DNA of 11,785 nt from Auxenochlorella pyrenoidosa (Eukaryota; Chlorophyta; Trebouxiophyceae; Chlorellales; Chlorellaceae). The notes under the pieces are model-generated. The model searched no databases, was not told the origin of the DNA, and saw only the letters and a list, made by a program, of their open reading frames with translations. The position numbers were made by a program, and so were the translations under genes. This document shows positions 1 through 9,235 of the stretch, one piece after another. Every line of letters starts with the position of its first letter. Position 1 is the first letter of the stretch. The stretch is from NCBI GenBank assembly GCA_001430745.1, contig KQ482040.1, forward strand, positions 1,084,209 through 1,095,993, in the 5' to 3' direction.

Positions 1-24
1 CACGCCGCGCCCCCTGCTCCGCAC

Positions 25-1380
25 CTGAACATCTGCCCACGCACGGTCCAGGGGTTCCTCACCACCGCGGGCGGCTGCCAGTCCTCGGGCCGCTTGCCGA
101 TGCCGGCGGGGCACATGAGGATGAGATGCTGCACGCGCTCAGGGTGCTGCAGCGCATAGCAGGCTGCGGGATGGAGAAGAGGGAGGGTCGTGCCGGGTGG
201 AGCCGTGCACCTGCAGTGCCGCTGCAGGTGGCAGCCCAGCAGGCCTGCCTGTCGCCGTCCCACAGGGCTAGGCCAGGCGGCACTGCAGGCCGTCTGCCGG
301 GTCACGGCAGCTCTTTCCCTGCCCTGCGCAACCCCCGCTCACCCCGCCAATGCCACGCCACCCAGCTGCCAGCCCACCCACCCGACAGGTAGCCGCCCAT
401 GGAGTGCCCCATCAGCACCATTTTGTCCAGCCCCTGCGCCTGGCGCCACGCCTCCAGCGACCGCACAAAGAACTGCTCCGCCTCCTCGCGGCTGCGCGCG
501 CGGAACGGCGGGCGCCCTGCAGGGGGGGGAGGGTGCGCACGCGGAGGCGAAGCACGCTCGGCGCCGCTCGGCTGCAGGCTCCCCACAGAGCGCGTCGCCG
601 GGCAGGCAGGGCAGGCCGCCCGCTGTCCACAACGCGCCGGCTCAAGGCCCCAACCCCCCACCTGACAGCCCCGTGCCCAGCAGGTCGATCGCGTACAGCC
701 GCATCGCGCTCAGCCCATCAAACAGCTTGAACAGAAAGGAGGAGCCGGTGGAGTAGCCCGGGATGGCCACAAAGGCGGGGCGGTCGGCGCCGTGGGCCTG
801 CCCCCCCGCCACCGTGTGCATGTACTCCTCCTTGCCGGGCCCCACCTGCTCGCTCCGGGGAGGCGCAGGCAAGGGGCGTGCGGGGTGGAGGGCAGGAAGG
901 CCCGGGCAGCGGCGGCGCCGGCTGGTGCGCACCAGGATGCGGGCTCGACCGCCGCAGCCCGCGCCCACAGGAGAGGCGAGCGGCGTGCGCAGCTGGGGTT
1001 GAGCCCACCTTAACGTCGTACGCCTGGTACGTGCCCCGCAGCATGTCCAGCAGCTGGCGCTCGTAGTACAGGCCCTCGGGGCGGGAGGTGGGCCGCCAGC
1101 GCAGGCGCTGCCACCTGCATGGCAGGGCGGTGCGCGCAGTCGGGTGCACGCAACGACAGCCCTGGGTGGCAGATTTTGAAAACACACCACCCCCTCCGTC
1201 CCAATTTAGTGCTTTAGTTGCAGCGCCCATCGTGGGAAGGATGGCGGGTGGCCGGTGGAAGCGGCAGCAGGCGGCCCTGTTCAAGAGCGGTGGCGGCGGC
1301 CGCGGCACGCAACCGGCTCACCAGTTCAGCGAAGGCGGGCCACCATCTTTGGCCACTGTGGCGGCTTGGACGGCCGCCAT
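25..1380 (-). CDS. CGI-58/ABHD4-5-like alpha/beta hydrolase, N-terminal part (runs off left edge)
   Basis: Five exons read on the minus strand: 1380-1322, 1114-1009, 845-662, 516-382 and 163-25, with donor GTGCGG at 24 leading out of the window. Phases agree at every junction and give about 207 residues. The start is the ATG at 1380; exon 1 ends TG before GTGAGC and joins the G of exon 2 to give Trp20. Family features seen: RWRPTS near residue 25, the strand [16 protein letters not shown] (residues 106-121), the nucleophile elbow GHSMGG with Ser155, then [18 protein letters not shown]. This matches the CGI-58/ABHD5 group (Arabidopsis CGI-58, human ABHD4/ABHD5), which act in lipid-droplet and phospholipid turnover. 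Human ABHD5 has Asn at the nucleophile position and is not itself a lipase; this protein, like ABHD4 and plant CGI-58, keeps Ser, so catalysis is plausible. The usual HG at the oxyanion strand appears as PGYSTG. The C-terminal Asp/His and the HX4D motif lie outside the window, so substrate is not inferable. It is followed upstream by a same-strand glycosyltransferase with no evident functional link. Confidence 0.88.
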
Positions 1381-2580
1381 TGCGGAGCGACGTGTGGCCA
1401 GCAGTGCGGCGGGTTGTCAGAAACTTCTACGTGAGCCACGCGCTGGCCGAGAAGCGGAGGCGATCGCAACTGGAGATCGGATCCAAACAAATGCGAGGCG
1501 GTCTTGAAGAGGGCCCGCACATGAGTGCCCATCACGCCCATCACCTGACCTGGCCCCAACCACTGGCGCCCGGCAGCTGCGGCTCAGCCAACCCTTACTA
1601 CTGCTTCACTTCAGCCTTGTTGCCCTTCTGCTGTCCTCCATCCCACAATTCCTGTGCTTGTGTTTGTACAGTGCAAATTCAGGGAGCTGGGCAGTGGGGC
1701 CAGGGCAGGTGCAGGGGACGGAGCAGTGCCTTGTCGACCCCAAGCCGCCTGCTGCAACCGCACAGCATGCTACATCTCGTACTGCTGCTCACAGGCTCTC
1801 ACATGCCGGCCAGGCTCGCATCAATGAGCTGGTTGCGATTTAAACGTGCGAAGCAGGAGATAAGCAGAAGGAGACCCAGCGCTGAACAGATCGGGACAAA
1901 TCGCCAACCACAGAGCGTGGAATCAGCATCGTAGCTGTGCAGGGAGTGTGCAACGGCCCAATCGGGACGACAACGAATGATTGGAAGCCAGACGGCAAGG
2001 TAGATATCTCAGTGCTGAAAAGGGGGTGTGGTCCTCCCACAGGGTTCCATCTGTGGTGCCCATGGCAACAGAGTGCTGTGATGCTGTAGCAGTGAGGCAG
2101 TGCATGTCAACGGAAAGGTTCCTGGTCCCAAACCTACCCCAAGTTGCGCAGGCACCGGAATGGCTGTGCCTGCGCACAGGCCTCGCGAGGTGCCACAGAC
2201 TGCTCTTCCAGTCAGTGGCGGGCTCGAACTTCAGACAAAGCCGCCGATTATGTTGTCCGGCAGGCTGTTCCTCCAAATGCGCCAGTCGCTCCGGTTGCCC
2301 AGGTCAAACGGCCCTGCTGGCAACGAGAGGCCAATGCAGGCAGCATGGGCGTTGGATCCGGGCTTCAGGGGAGGGTGCAGGCGGTGCCGCGCGCATCCGT
2401 GTGCTTTGCTTCACCCAAGCGGCACCCATCCCACCTGAACTGCATACGACGCTCTTCTTGCTCCACAGGCCTGAGAGCTCCTGTGCATACAGCCCGTCCT
2501 GCACTCATGGGCATGGGCATGGGCATGTGTCTGGACAAGTACACAGCCTTTCCCAGCTGCTTCCCCTGGCAGCGCCGCAT
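1381..2580. other. Intergenic/UTR region without a convincing gene
   Basis: About 1.2 kb between the hydrolase start codon (1380) and the last transferase codon (2581), both on the minus strand. It should hold the hydrolase promoter and 5' UTR plus the transferase 3' UTR. The open frames here (for example plus 1218-1934 and 1981-2619) have no recognisable motif, unconvincing composition and no splice-phase partners. Base composition is more balanced than in the genes (around 1590-2130), as expected for non-coding DNA. I found no TGTAA, a poly(A) signal reported for chlorophytes, on the minus strand in this stretch, so the transferase transcript end is not located. A short CATGGG repeat lies at 2506-2527, and a possible extra transferase exon at 2365-2580 is treated separately. 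Confidence 0.6.
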
Positions 2581-2664
2581 CTAGGGAGAGGCGGCCCAAT
2601 GGAGCGGGTTGGCGCATGACAAGGTTTGCCAGGTGGCGTTCCGACTCCGCAGCGCCTGCCTCAC
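2365..2664 (-). other. Possible alternative last intron and exon of the transferase
   Basis: Inside the last modelled exon, CTGCAC is followed by GTGAGG at 2664-2659, the donor hexamer used by several other introns of this gene. The apparent stop TAG at 2583-2581 is preceded by a pyrimidine tract and reads as an acceptor (CTCTCCCTAG). The 84-base segment between them is phase 0, so removing it also removes the stop. Translation would then continue from ATGCGG at 2580 for 71 codons to a stop near 2365. That tail is low in complexity (repeated Met-Pro) and unlike GT31 proteins that I know, so I kept the TAG as the default end. Confidence 0.35.
2506..2527. repeat. Short CATGGG tandem repeat
   Basis: Three exact CATGGG units followed by CATG. 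It lies just downstream of the default transferase stop, in its presumed 3' UTR. If the alternative exon is real, it would encode a Met-Pro repeat. Confidence 0.85.
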
Positions 2665-5600
2665 GTGCAGCGAGGGGGCATCGTTGTCCAGGTGCTTGAG
2701 CACAGTCAGGCGGTCGCACTCCTCCCAGGCGCTCTTGAAGCCGCTGTGGTGGTGCACGCGAGCCACGCCGCTGAGCATGGCGCCCACCTTCACGCAGTAG
2801 CGAGCGGTGAGGGTGTGAGCGGAGATCTGTTACACAAGCAGGGCCCCTCCCTCCCCGGCTGGCCCTCTACTCGCCATGATGTCCTCCCACGGCATCCGTC
2901 CCCACCACTTGGGCTGCCTGCGCGGGTGGCCGGGCACGCATGGCAGGGTAGTGTCAACGCTGCTGTACGCCAAGCAGGCAGGGCGGCTGCGGCATGCCCA
3001 CGCTGGTGACCCGCCTGCAGGTTGCTGCTCCTGAGACGCCGAGCCCTCGTGACCCATGTCCTCCCTGCCCTGCATGCCCAGCTGGCTGTGTCGCAACGTG
3101 GATTCGACGCCCTCCTCCAGGCTGAGCTCACTTTTCGGGAATGGCGGAGTACATGAAGGCCGTGTTGACCAGGAACTCTGCCAGGTCGCGCGACAGCATG
3201 TAGCCCCAGCCACTGTACGGGAGGGTGGGAGGGCAGAGACGGGAGTGCAAGATCGTGTTGGAGCGCGAATGACCGATGCCTTCTGAGCAGAGCTGCAGTT
3301 GTCCAGAGCCTTGAAGAGCCCACTGCCAACTCTCTGGCGGCACAGCCTGGCAGGAGCAGTGCTCCACCCGCCCCGCTCTGCAGTGCGCACGAGCTGGCCT
3401 GAGTGCGCCCGCCCCTGGGCGCACCTGACCCACCGCACCCCCAGAGGCGCAATCTCGTCTGGCAAGTCTTGCTGCGACAGGTACCTGCGGGGAGGCAGTG
3501 TGCACACAAGGGGTGGGGCATTGATTCAGCAAGGCCAGCGGCGACCATGTCCCTTTCCTAACCCCAGCAACTGCTGGAGGTCCAGCTTGTGCAAACCAAG
3601 GGGGGCCGCCATGGCTAAAGGTCGAGGCAGCGCCTCACCACTTGATGCGAGGGTCGCGGTAGGGGCGCCAGCCGGGGTACACGCCACCAGGCTTGACAGA
3701 GCCGATTTGGCCGACATACCTGCGGGCAGGAGGTGCAGTGCCTGGGTCGAGAGCAGTGCAGAGACAGGGCAGTGCCATGCCCTCGACGTCCAGCATGCAG
3801 CATCAAGTGCTGTTTGGGCTGCTGCTGTGCCGCCACCGCCTTGCCCTCACATGCTGCTCATCCAGGGCGCCTGGTAGAAGGAGGCGGGCCTGCCATCAAA
3901 CGCACCTGCAGCTCGGGAGGGACGCTGGGCATGCCATCATGCTGCCTGCAAGCACTGGCAACACCTCAACCCCCTCGGTGGGGCATGCCCAAAGGGGCAG
4001 CGCTGCTCAGGGGCCCCCACCCCACCCCAACCCTCCTCATGCCCAGCCTGCTCAGCCCCCACCCCCACTCCCTAGCGCCTCACTCAAGCCGTCGTTCTGC
4101 ACCTCCACGCTGAAGTTGTAGTGCCCCGTCTGGATGATGTCCCACAGCATCTGCAGGGTGGCAGCAGAGCCGCAGCATTGCCCGTGCATGGCTTGAGCCG
4201 TTGAAGCCGGCCACACAGCCTTTGGGGCTGGCCACACAGAGTGTGGCCGCAGTTCATGAGAAGGGCATGCCGGCCCCTGCTCCTCAGCTGCTGAAAGGAG
4301 CGAGCATGTCTTGGAGCAGCAACATGGGTCGTCCCCCAAGCCCCAAGGCCAGTGCACATGTGCCCTGCACGCCTGAAGCTCCCCTCCGTCAGAACAGCCA
4401 GCTGCGGCAATGTGGCCACCCCCGCCCCCGCCCGGCCCCCACATGGGGGCGCAGGTAGACATCGTCATCGGTCTTCAGCACGTGGGTGTACCTGCACCCT
4501 GAGCTTAGCGCGTAGTGCAGCAGCTGCAGCGTCTTGGAGGGCAGGTTGCGGTAGATGTCGACGCCTGCGCAAGGCGTGTGCGGAAGGCAGGGCGAAAGCT
4601 CTGGCAACAAGGGGGCCTTCCAGAGCGCTGGCAAGAGCAGGCAGCAGGCTATCAGGGTGCAAAGGCCAGCTCCTGTTGCCTGCCCTGCATTCTGCATGCT
4701 GGGGGAGGCGGCGTCCAAGGACGTGTGCACTCGTGATGCGACCTTGGATGAACACTTATCACTGCCCACCAGGTACAATGATTATGTCGGCGTGGCGCTG
4801 GATCTCCCCCGCCAGGATGCCCACCGCGGCACGGAGCTCGGCATCCGTAGCAGGCTGCAGGGGTGCAGCGGGTCGAGCATGGGGACAGCAGAGCGCCAAC
4901 GTTTCAATGAGGGACCCAGGTGGTGCCACAGCCCCAAGCGCGCACCCCCAGGAGTATCGGGCACAACCAGCAGCACCAAAAACGGGGCTGTATGTTTCCT
5001 TGGCTCAGCTTCAGTGTCATGGATGCCCTGCCCGCTGCGTTTCGGGCTCGGCTGCCTGCGCTGCGCTGCGCTGGGCTGTGCCGCGCCCCCACCTGCGCCA
5101 GTATGAAGCGTGCAGCCACGCCTGGCAGGTGGTCTCTCGCGTACTGCAGCCAAGTCCGCCGGATGGCGTCACGCTTGGCCTGGGCCTGCAGCAGGGCAGG
5201 CAGCAGTTGGCACAGAAGGGCACATGGACCTGGTTGTGCCTGCTGGCTTCTGGCACCTGGCCAGCCCACCCAAGCCTGCCCCCTCCTTTCCTTGTGTCCT
5301 CGGCTGCAGCAATACCAGCATGACCCCTCACCTCCTCAGTGCAACACCGCGAGGCAATGGCAATGAAGAGCCGGATCTCTCCCTGAGGGCACTGCACCGG
5401 GAAACCGCCAGCTGCCTGCTGTGACAGGTCGCCACCGCCGCGTGCACCTCCAGGGCCGGTGGCCGGATGAGGTGCTGCTGCCGAGTCTGCAACGGAAGCG
5501 GTGCAGTTTACTCAAGAAATCGCAGGTGCCTGTCACTGGTCTGAGTGCATGTACAGCATAACCTCAACTGACAGGGCGTCTCGCGCTAACTTCGAGAGAA

Positions 5601-6241
5601 ATCCCCTCACCATACGCGCGGTACAGCGGCAGCTCGTCCCAGTGCGAGATGTTGAGGGCATCCGCCAGCTCCACCACGTTGCCTGCCTCCTTGTACTCCA
5701 CCCGCGGTATCTGTGGCCGGGCCGCCGTGAGCAGCAGCGCGGAGGCCGCGCCGTGTGCGGCATCTGGCCAGAGCCCTGCCGCCCCACGCGCAGCCGTACG
5801 CCGCTCAAGCGCCATCCGGCGGGCGCGCAGCGCAGAAGGCAAGCTGTGGCGCTGGTTCTCGTGGCGCTGCTGCTGCTGCTGCTGCTGTTCCTGCCCGTGC
5901 TGCTGCTGCATCTCGGCATGCTCTGACTGCAGCACACCCTCTGCCGCTGCAGCTGCCTGGAGGTCCCCGCTGCCAGGGCGATGAAGCCCGCGAAAGCCGC
6001 CATACATCAGCGGCACCGACACAATGGCCAGGGTGTAGAGTAGGAGCGTGACGAGGAGCAGTGACCTGCTGCTCCAGTGCGCAGGCAGCAGCACGTCAAC
6101 TGCTGCGGGCACAGCGGGTCGGCGCAATGCTGCCGTCGGCAAGGCGAGCAGCTGCAGCCGTTGGCCTGCGCTGGCACGCGGGCTGCCTGCTCCTAGGGAT
6201 GGGCATGTTGAGGCGCGAGGGATGGGCCCGGAAGAAGACAT
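2581..6241 (-). CDS. GT31 beta-1,3-galactosyltransferase-type glycosyltransferase, type II Golgi membrane protein
   Basis: Twelve exons, minus strand: 6241-5611, 5486-5332, 5185-5093, 4854-4770, 4564-4443, 4150-4084, 3905-3851, 3719-3639, 3484-3425, 3212-3132, 2917-2875 and 2787-2581 (TAG). Phases match at every junction, giving 559 residues. Residues 1-59 are a cytosolic tail rich in Pro/Ala. Residues 60-79 (SLLLVTLLLYTLAIVSVPLM) form the single membrane anchor. A luminal stem follows with a Gln run at 119-125. The catalytic domain shows GT31 (Pfam Galactosyl_T) hallmarks in order: RDAIRRTW (267-274), DIYRNLPSKT (324-333), the metal/UDP-sugar-binding TDDDV (353-357), GWGYMLS (451-457) and EDIMVG (488-493). 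Such enzymes transfer a sugar, usually galactose or GlcNAc from the UDP donor, to glycoproteins or proteoglycans in the Golgi. The acceptor cannot be told; arabinogalactan or hydroxyproline-linked glycans would be plausible in a green alga. The intron before exon 12 seems to use a GC donor. A spliced alternative C-terminus is possible. Confidence 0.88.
2788..2874 (-). other. Putative GC-AG intron in the GT31 transferase
   Basis: The exon ends ...GACATCATG and the next bases are GCGAGT, the normal GTGAGT donor with C at +2. The 87-base intron ends GTGAAG before GTGGGCGCC. Splicing here joins EDIM to VGAML and recreates the GT31 signature ED(I/V)xVG. The nearby GT (A then GTAGAG) gives phase 1 and no matching acceptor, and other GTs in the exon give phase 2. 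Without splicing, the frame hits TAA 15 codons into the intron. An alternative acceptor after AACAG at 2827-2826 would also keep phase, adding 13 residues. Confidence 0.65.
5867..5887 (-). repeat. Perfect (CTG/CAG)7 trinucleotide repeat encoding polyglutamine
   Basis: Seven perfect CTG units on the plus strand read as CAG on the coding strand, encoding Gln119-Gln125 in the luminal stem of the GT31 transferase. More Gln lies just before it (MQQQHGQE). Stem regions of Golgi transferases are flexible spacers, so length variation here is probably tolerated. This could be a polymorphic microsatellite between strains. Confidence 0.9.
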
Positions 6242-7280
6242 TTACAAGGGCAGCACGGGGGAGGCCTGCAGGCACCCACGGATCCCCCCTCCAGCGCCTC
6301 CTGCGCGAGTAAGTAAAGCAAGCAGCGTCCTAGCAGTCTGATCGGACGATAAAAAGAAGGGGTTTCCGTGGTCAGCGCCTTCAAGCGCCAGCGCCCGCTG
6401 AGCCTGCTGTGCTCAAGCTTGGAGCGGCCGCTGATGCTCTGCTTACTAATACTGCAGTGGCCTGAGCCGCATTCATCCATGCGAGGACACTAGCGGGATA
6501 CACAAACAGAAGAAGCCAGCGTAAGCGCAGCGATCAGCAAGGCTGGAAGCACATCTTTCCCCTGCCCAGACTCGAGCATTCCAAGGTGGGGGCTTTGCGA
6601 GGGCTGGGCAATTACAAGCCATGTTTGAAGCGCATTCTACTAGCAACGGACGTAGCGTTGGAAAGATGCATCAGGAAAACTTGGGCAGGGGCTGCCAGCA
6701 CAAACTGGCGACAAACTTGCATACATGGCAGCAAGCGAAGAGGCCGCGTCTCAAGACGTGCACAACATAAAAGTGCATGCTTGCTGCAGATGCCCGCAAG
6801 CAAGGGTTGGGTGGTACAGGGGTTGGCAGCAACAGGTGTGCTGATCAAAGAGGGGCGGTTTTCAGAACTGGACAAGCGACGAGCAACAGGGTGCTTTGGA
6901 GGGCAGGCCGGGGGAACCAGGCGAGCCAGGGGCGGGCGCTGTTTACCTGGGACGCAGCGCCCACGGAGGCTACATGCGCAAGGGTCGCTGATTCGTTGGC
7001 AAAGTTTAAAAGCTTTCGACAGAGGGTGCTGTGACAGACGGCTACATCAGCGGGACTGAACGACGCGCTGCCAGCTGCGGCACATAGTCAGCATGCCACA
7101 GAGAAAGCATGCGCAGCAGTTCTGCTGCGAGCAAGACATGGCGCCCTGCTCGACAGCCAGGGCAGCTTGCAGCCAGCTGGAAGCAAGGTGAAGGGGAGGG
7201 CGCCAGCGGCTGTGGGCGGCGAGGCTGCGCCGTGCGTGAGAAGCAGGGGCGGGGGCGAGGTACATGCCGAGGCGTGCCCC
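6242..7280. other. Intergenic/UTR region between transferase and coiled-coil gene
   Basis: About 1.04 kb with no gene that I can support. Both flanking genes are on the minus strand, so this should contain the coiled-coil gene 3' UTR (from 7280 leftward) and the transferase promoter and 5' UTR (near 6242). The plus-strand frame at 6586-7059 has no recognisable domain. On the minus strand, an upstream ATG at 6480 opens a 95-codon frame that overlaps the transferase start in another frame; it matters only if transcription begins beyond 6480. Confidence 0.6.
6612..6616 (-). terminator. Candidate TGTAA polyadenylation signal for the coiled-coil gene
   Basis: TGTAA on the minus strand, about 665 bases beyond the stop codon at 7281. 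UGUAA is the poly(A) signal reported for many chlorophyte green algae, usually shortly before the cleavage site. A five-base match is weak on its own; another TGTAA sits directly before the transferase ATG (6246-6242), where it cannot serve that gene. Confidence 0.35.
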
Positions 7281-9209
7281 TCAGTAGGTCTCCGCCACCT
7301 TGTACCGCGTGAAGTGCTTCTTGCACTCGCTCTCCTGCACCTCGTCAAAGTCCAGCCGCTCCAGCAGGGTCACCTTCTCCTGCGGGCCAGGTCAGGCCAA
7401 GGCGGGGGAGAAAATAGTGTGTGTGTGTGGCGAGGCGGGCCGCGGCGGGAGAGAAAATTGTGCGTGTGTTGGGCGAGGTGAGGGCGAGACAGGGGAGGAA
7501 ACCGTGCGTATGTTGGGCGGGGTGAGGCAAGGCGCGCAGGCAAGAAGCGGGCATCCGTTCAGAGGCGACCGGCCTTCAGGATGGGCAGCGCTCTGCTTGC
7601 ATCAGCTGGCCCGTGCCTCATTTCCTGTCGTCCCTCCTCTGGAAGTCATGCAGCCAACTGAGCAGCCCAGCCCCCTCCCAGCCCAGCCCCCCCCCACCTT
7701 GAGCAGCGCATTCTCCACCCGCACTTTCTTGTGCTTCTCCGACAGGTGCTGCGCATGGTTCCGCGTGGCATGCAGCTCCAGCTGCACGCGGCGCAGCTCG
7801 GAGCGGGTGCGGCTCGTCTTCGCCATGTTCTCCTTGCTGCAGGTAGGAGCAGGGGTATGGAGGGAGGTTGGCTGCTGTGCAGGCTGGGCAGGCGTGCATC
7901 CAAGGCAGCAGGTGCCAGGGAGGGTCTCCCTCCCTCAAACTCTCCCTGCCGAGGCGGATTCAGCGCGGTGCAGCGTAGGGGCTGGCCTTGTGGCACGTGC
8001 CGGCTCAATTCAATCGCCCCATACTTGTGCATGCCAGCAAGGGAGCCAGCCGGCGGGCCCGCCCACACCTGACTGTGCGCGACAGGTCGGCAATGCGCAG
8101 CACGCGGTGGTACTCGCTCTGCAGGTCGTTGTACCGCTCCGCCAGGCTGGCGCGCTGCGACGCCGCCTTGGACCGGCTCTCCGTCAGCTCGCGCACCACG
8201 CCCATCAGGTTGGCGATCTCGTTCGCCTGCACAGAAGGGACAACGCAGGGCACGGCATGCGCAGCGATGAGTGAATGGCGCACGCCAAGGTGAGGCTGCG
8301 AGCTTCCCAACGGCATGAGGTGCATGCTCCTCTGCGCGGGTGGGGAAGCGGACAAGGAGGCAAGCAGGCAGGAACCGGCAGTGTTCGCACCTTCCCCATG
8401 CAGCGACATGCAGACCGATGGCTTATCCCAAGACCCCTTGGCCAGCGCATCCCCTCCCATGCGACACTCTGCCAGCGCACACTCACCCGCCGGTTGTAGG
8501 CGTCCACAGCCGCCTGGCGCTGCCGCTCCTTGGCCTCCAGCAGCCCCTGCAGCTGCTCAATCAGTGCCTCCATCTCGCCGATGCTGCCATACCGCCCACC
8601 ACCCGGCGCCGGCGCCGCGCGTGGCATGCGCAGCACCAGCTGCACCTCTGAGTAGCCGTCGTCGCCCCAGGGCTGCTGCGTGAGCGCCAGACCTGGCGCC
8701 GCGTGGCCGGCCGCTGCGCTGCTGCCGCTGCCGCTGCAGCCTGGCTCTGGCAGCATGTCGAGGAGCGCGTGGCCGCTGTCACCGCTGCCGCCGCAGGCGG
8801 CGCAGCACGAGCCGTCGGCAGAGCACTGGATGTGCGCGGTAGTGTTGCACCGGATCAGCGCCTCAAAGTACGCCGCCCTTGCGCGCACACTGCTGCTGTT
8901 GCTGCTGGAGCCCGGCTGGGCTGCTGCCTGGGGCAGCAGCGCCAGCTGCCCCGCTGCCCCTCGCGCAGCCAGCTCAATGCTGCAGGGTGCACCGCCTTCA
9001 TCCTCACTGAATGGCTCGCTGCACAGGCTGCTGGCTGGGCTGTCGGCACTCAGCAAGCCGGCAGCAGCGCTTACCACCGCTGCCGGTGAGCTGCCCAGGG
9101 GCGAGCCAGTGCAGTCGAGCTGCGCTTCCGAGGTGCAGCTGCTGGCAGCTGAACGTGCTGGCGCAGGCGCGGGTTCCTCCTCCTTGCGCTGCCGCTTCCA
9201 CCCAAACAT
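7281..9209 (-). CDS. Coiled-coil protein of unknown function
   Basis: Four exons on the minus strand: 9209-8487, 8226-8069, 7836-7698 and 7379-7281 (TGA). All junctions agree in phase (0, 2, 0) and give 372 residues. The start chosen is the ATG beginning MFGWKRQRKEEE. Residues 1 to about 205 are rich in Ser, Ala, Gly and Pro and probably disordered, with a Cys cluster (CSADGSCCAACGG) near the middle. Residues 209-372 are charged, Leu-spaced and almost free of Pro and Gly, typical of a long coiled coil: EMEALIEQLQGLLEAKERQR, then ANEIANLMGVVRELTESRSK, SEKHKKVRVENALLKEKVTL, ending KKHFTRYKVAETY. There is no signal peptide or membrane segment, so it is probably cytosolic. The well-formed heptad region and the tight C-terminal motif suggest a conserved scaffold or tether, but I do not recognise the family. 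Two in-frame upstream exons might extend the N-terminus. Confidence 0.75.
7388..7531. repeat. Imperfect 43-44 base tandem repeat in an intron
   Basis: About three diverged units lie in the last intron (7380-7697) of the coiled-coil gene. Anchor words AGAAAA at 7409, AGAAAA at 7452 and AGGAAA at 7496 are each followed by a TGTG/TGCG/TATG-rich stretch and then GGCGAGG or GGCGGGG. The spacing is 43 then 44 bases. It is a minisatellite-like array with no coding role that I can see. Confidence 0.75.
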
Positions 9210-9235
9210 TCCGCCGGCGTGGCTGAGCGAGTTTG

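Noticed and set aside
1218..1934. 238-codon open frame on the plus strand
   Set aside because: It overlaps the first hydrolase exon in antisense and continues into non-coding sequence; no domain and no splice partners.
2217..2245. Hairpin and a GTTCGAG word resembling a tRNA T-loop on the minus strand
   Set aside because: The stem is only seven pairs with a bulge, the T-stem does not pair around the loop, and no anticodon or acceptor arm fits.
4352..5323. 323-codon open frame on the plus strand
   Set aside because: It is antisense to several phase-consistent GT31 exons with strong motifs; it is Cys/Arg/Pro rich without a domain and is explained by high GC.
6586..7059. 157-codon plus-strand frame between two genes
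   Set aside because: No motif or low-complexity-free conserved-looking block; it lies in the presumed 3' UTR of the coiled-coil gene and fits chance at this GC content.
7300..8274. 324-codon open frame on the plus strand
   Set aside because: It runs antisense through exons, introns and the tandem repeat of the coiled-coil gene, with no recognisable motif.
8205..8486. Extension of the first coiled-coil exon past 8487
   Set aside because: A strong GTGAGT donor follows CGGCGG, and the next exon resumes the heptad pattern; the read-through sequence is Pro/Cys rich and breaks the coiled coil.
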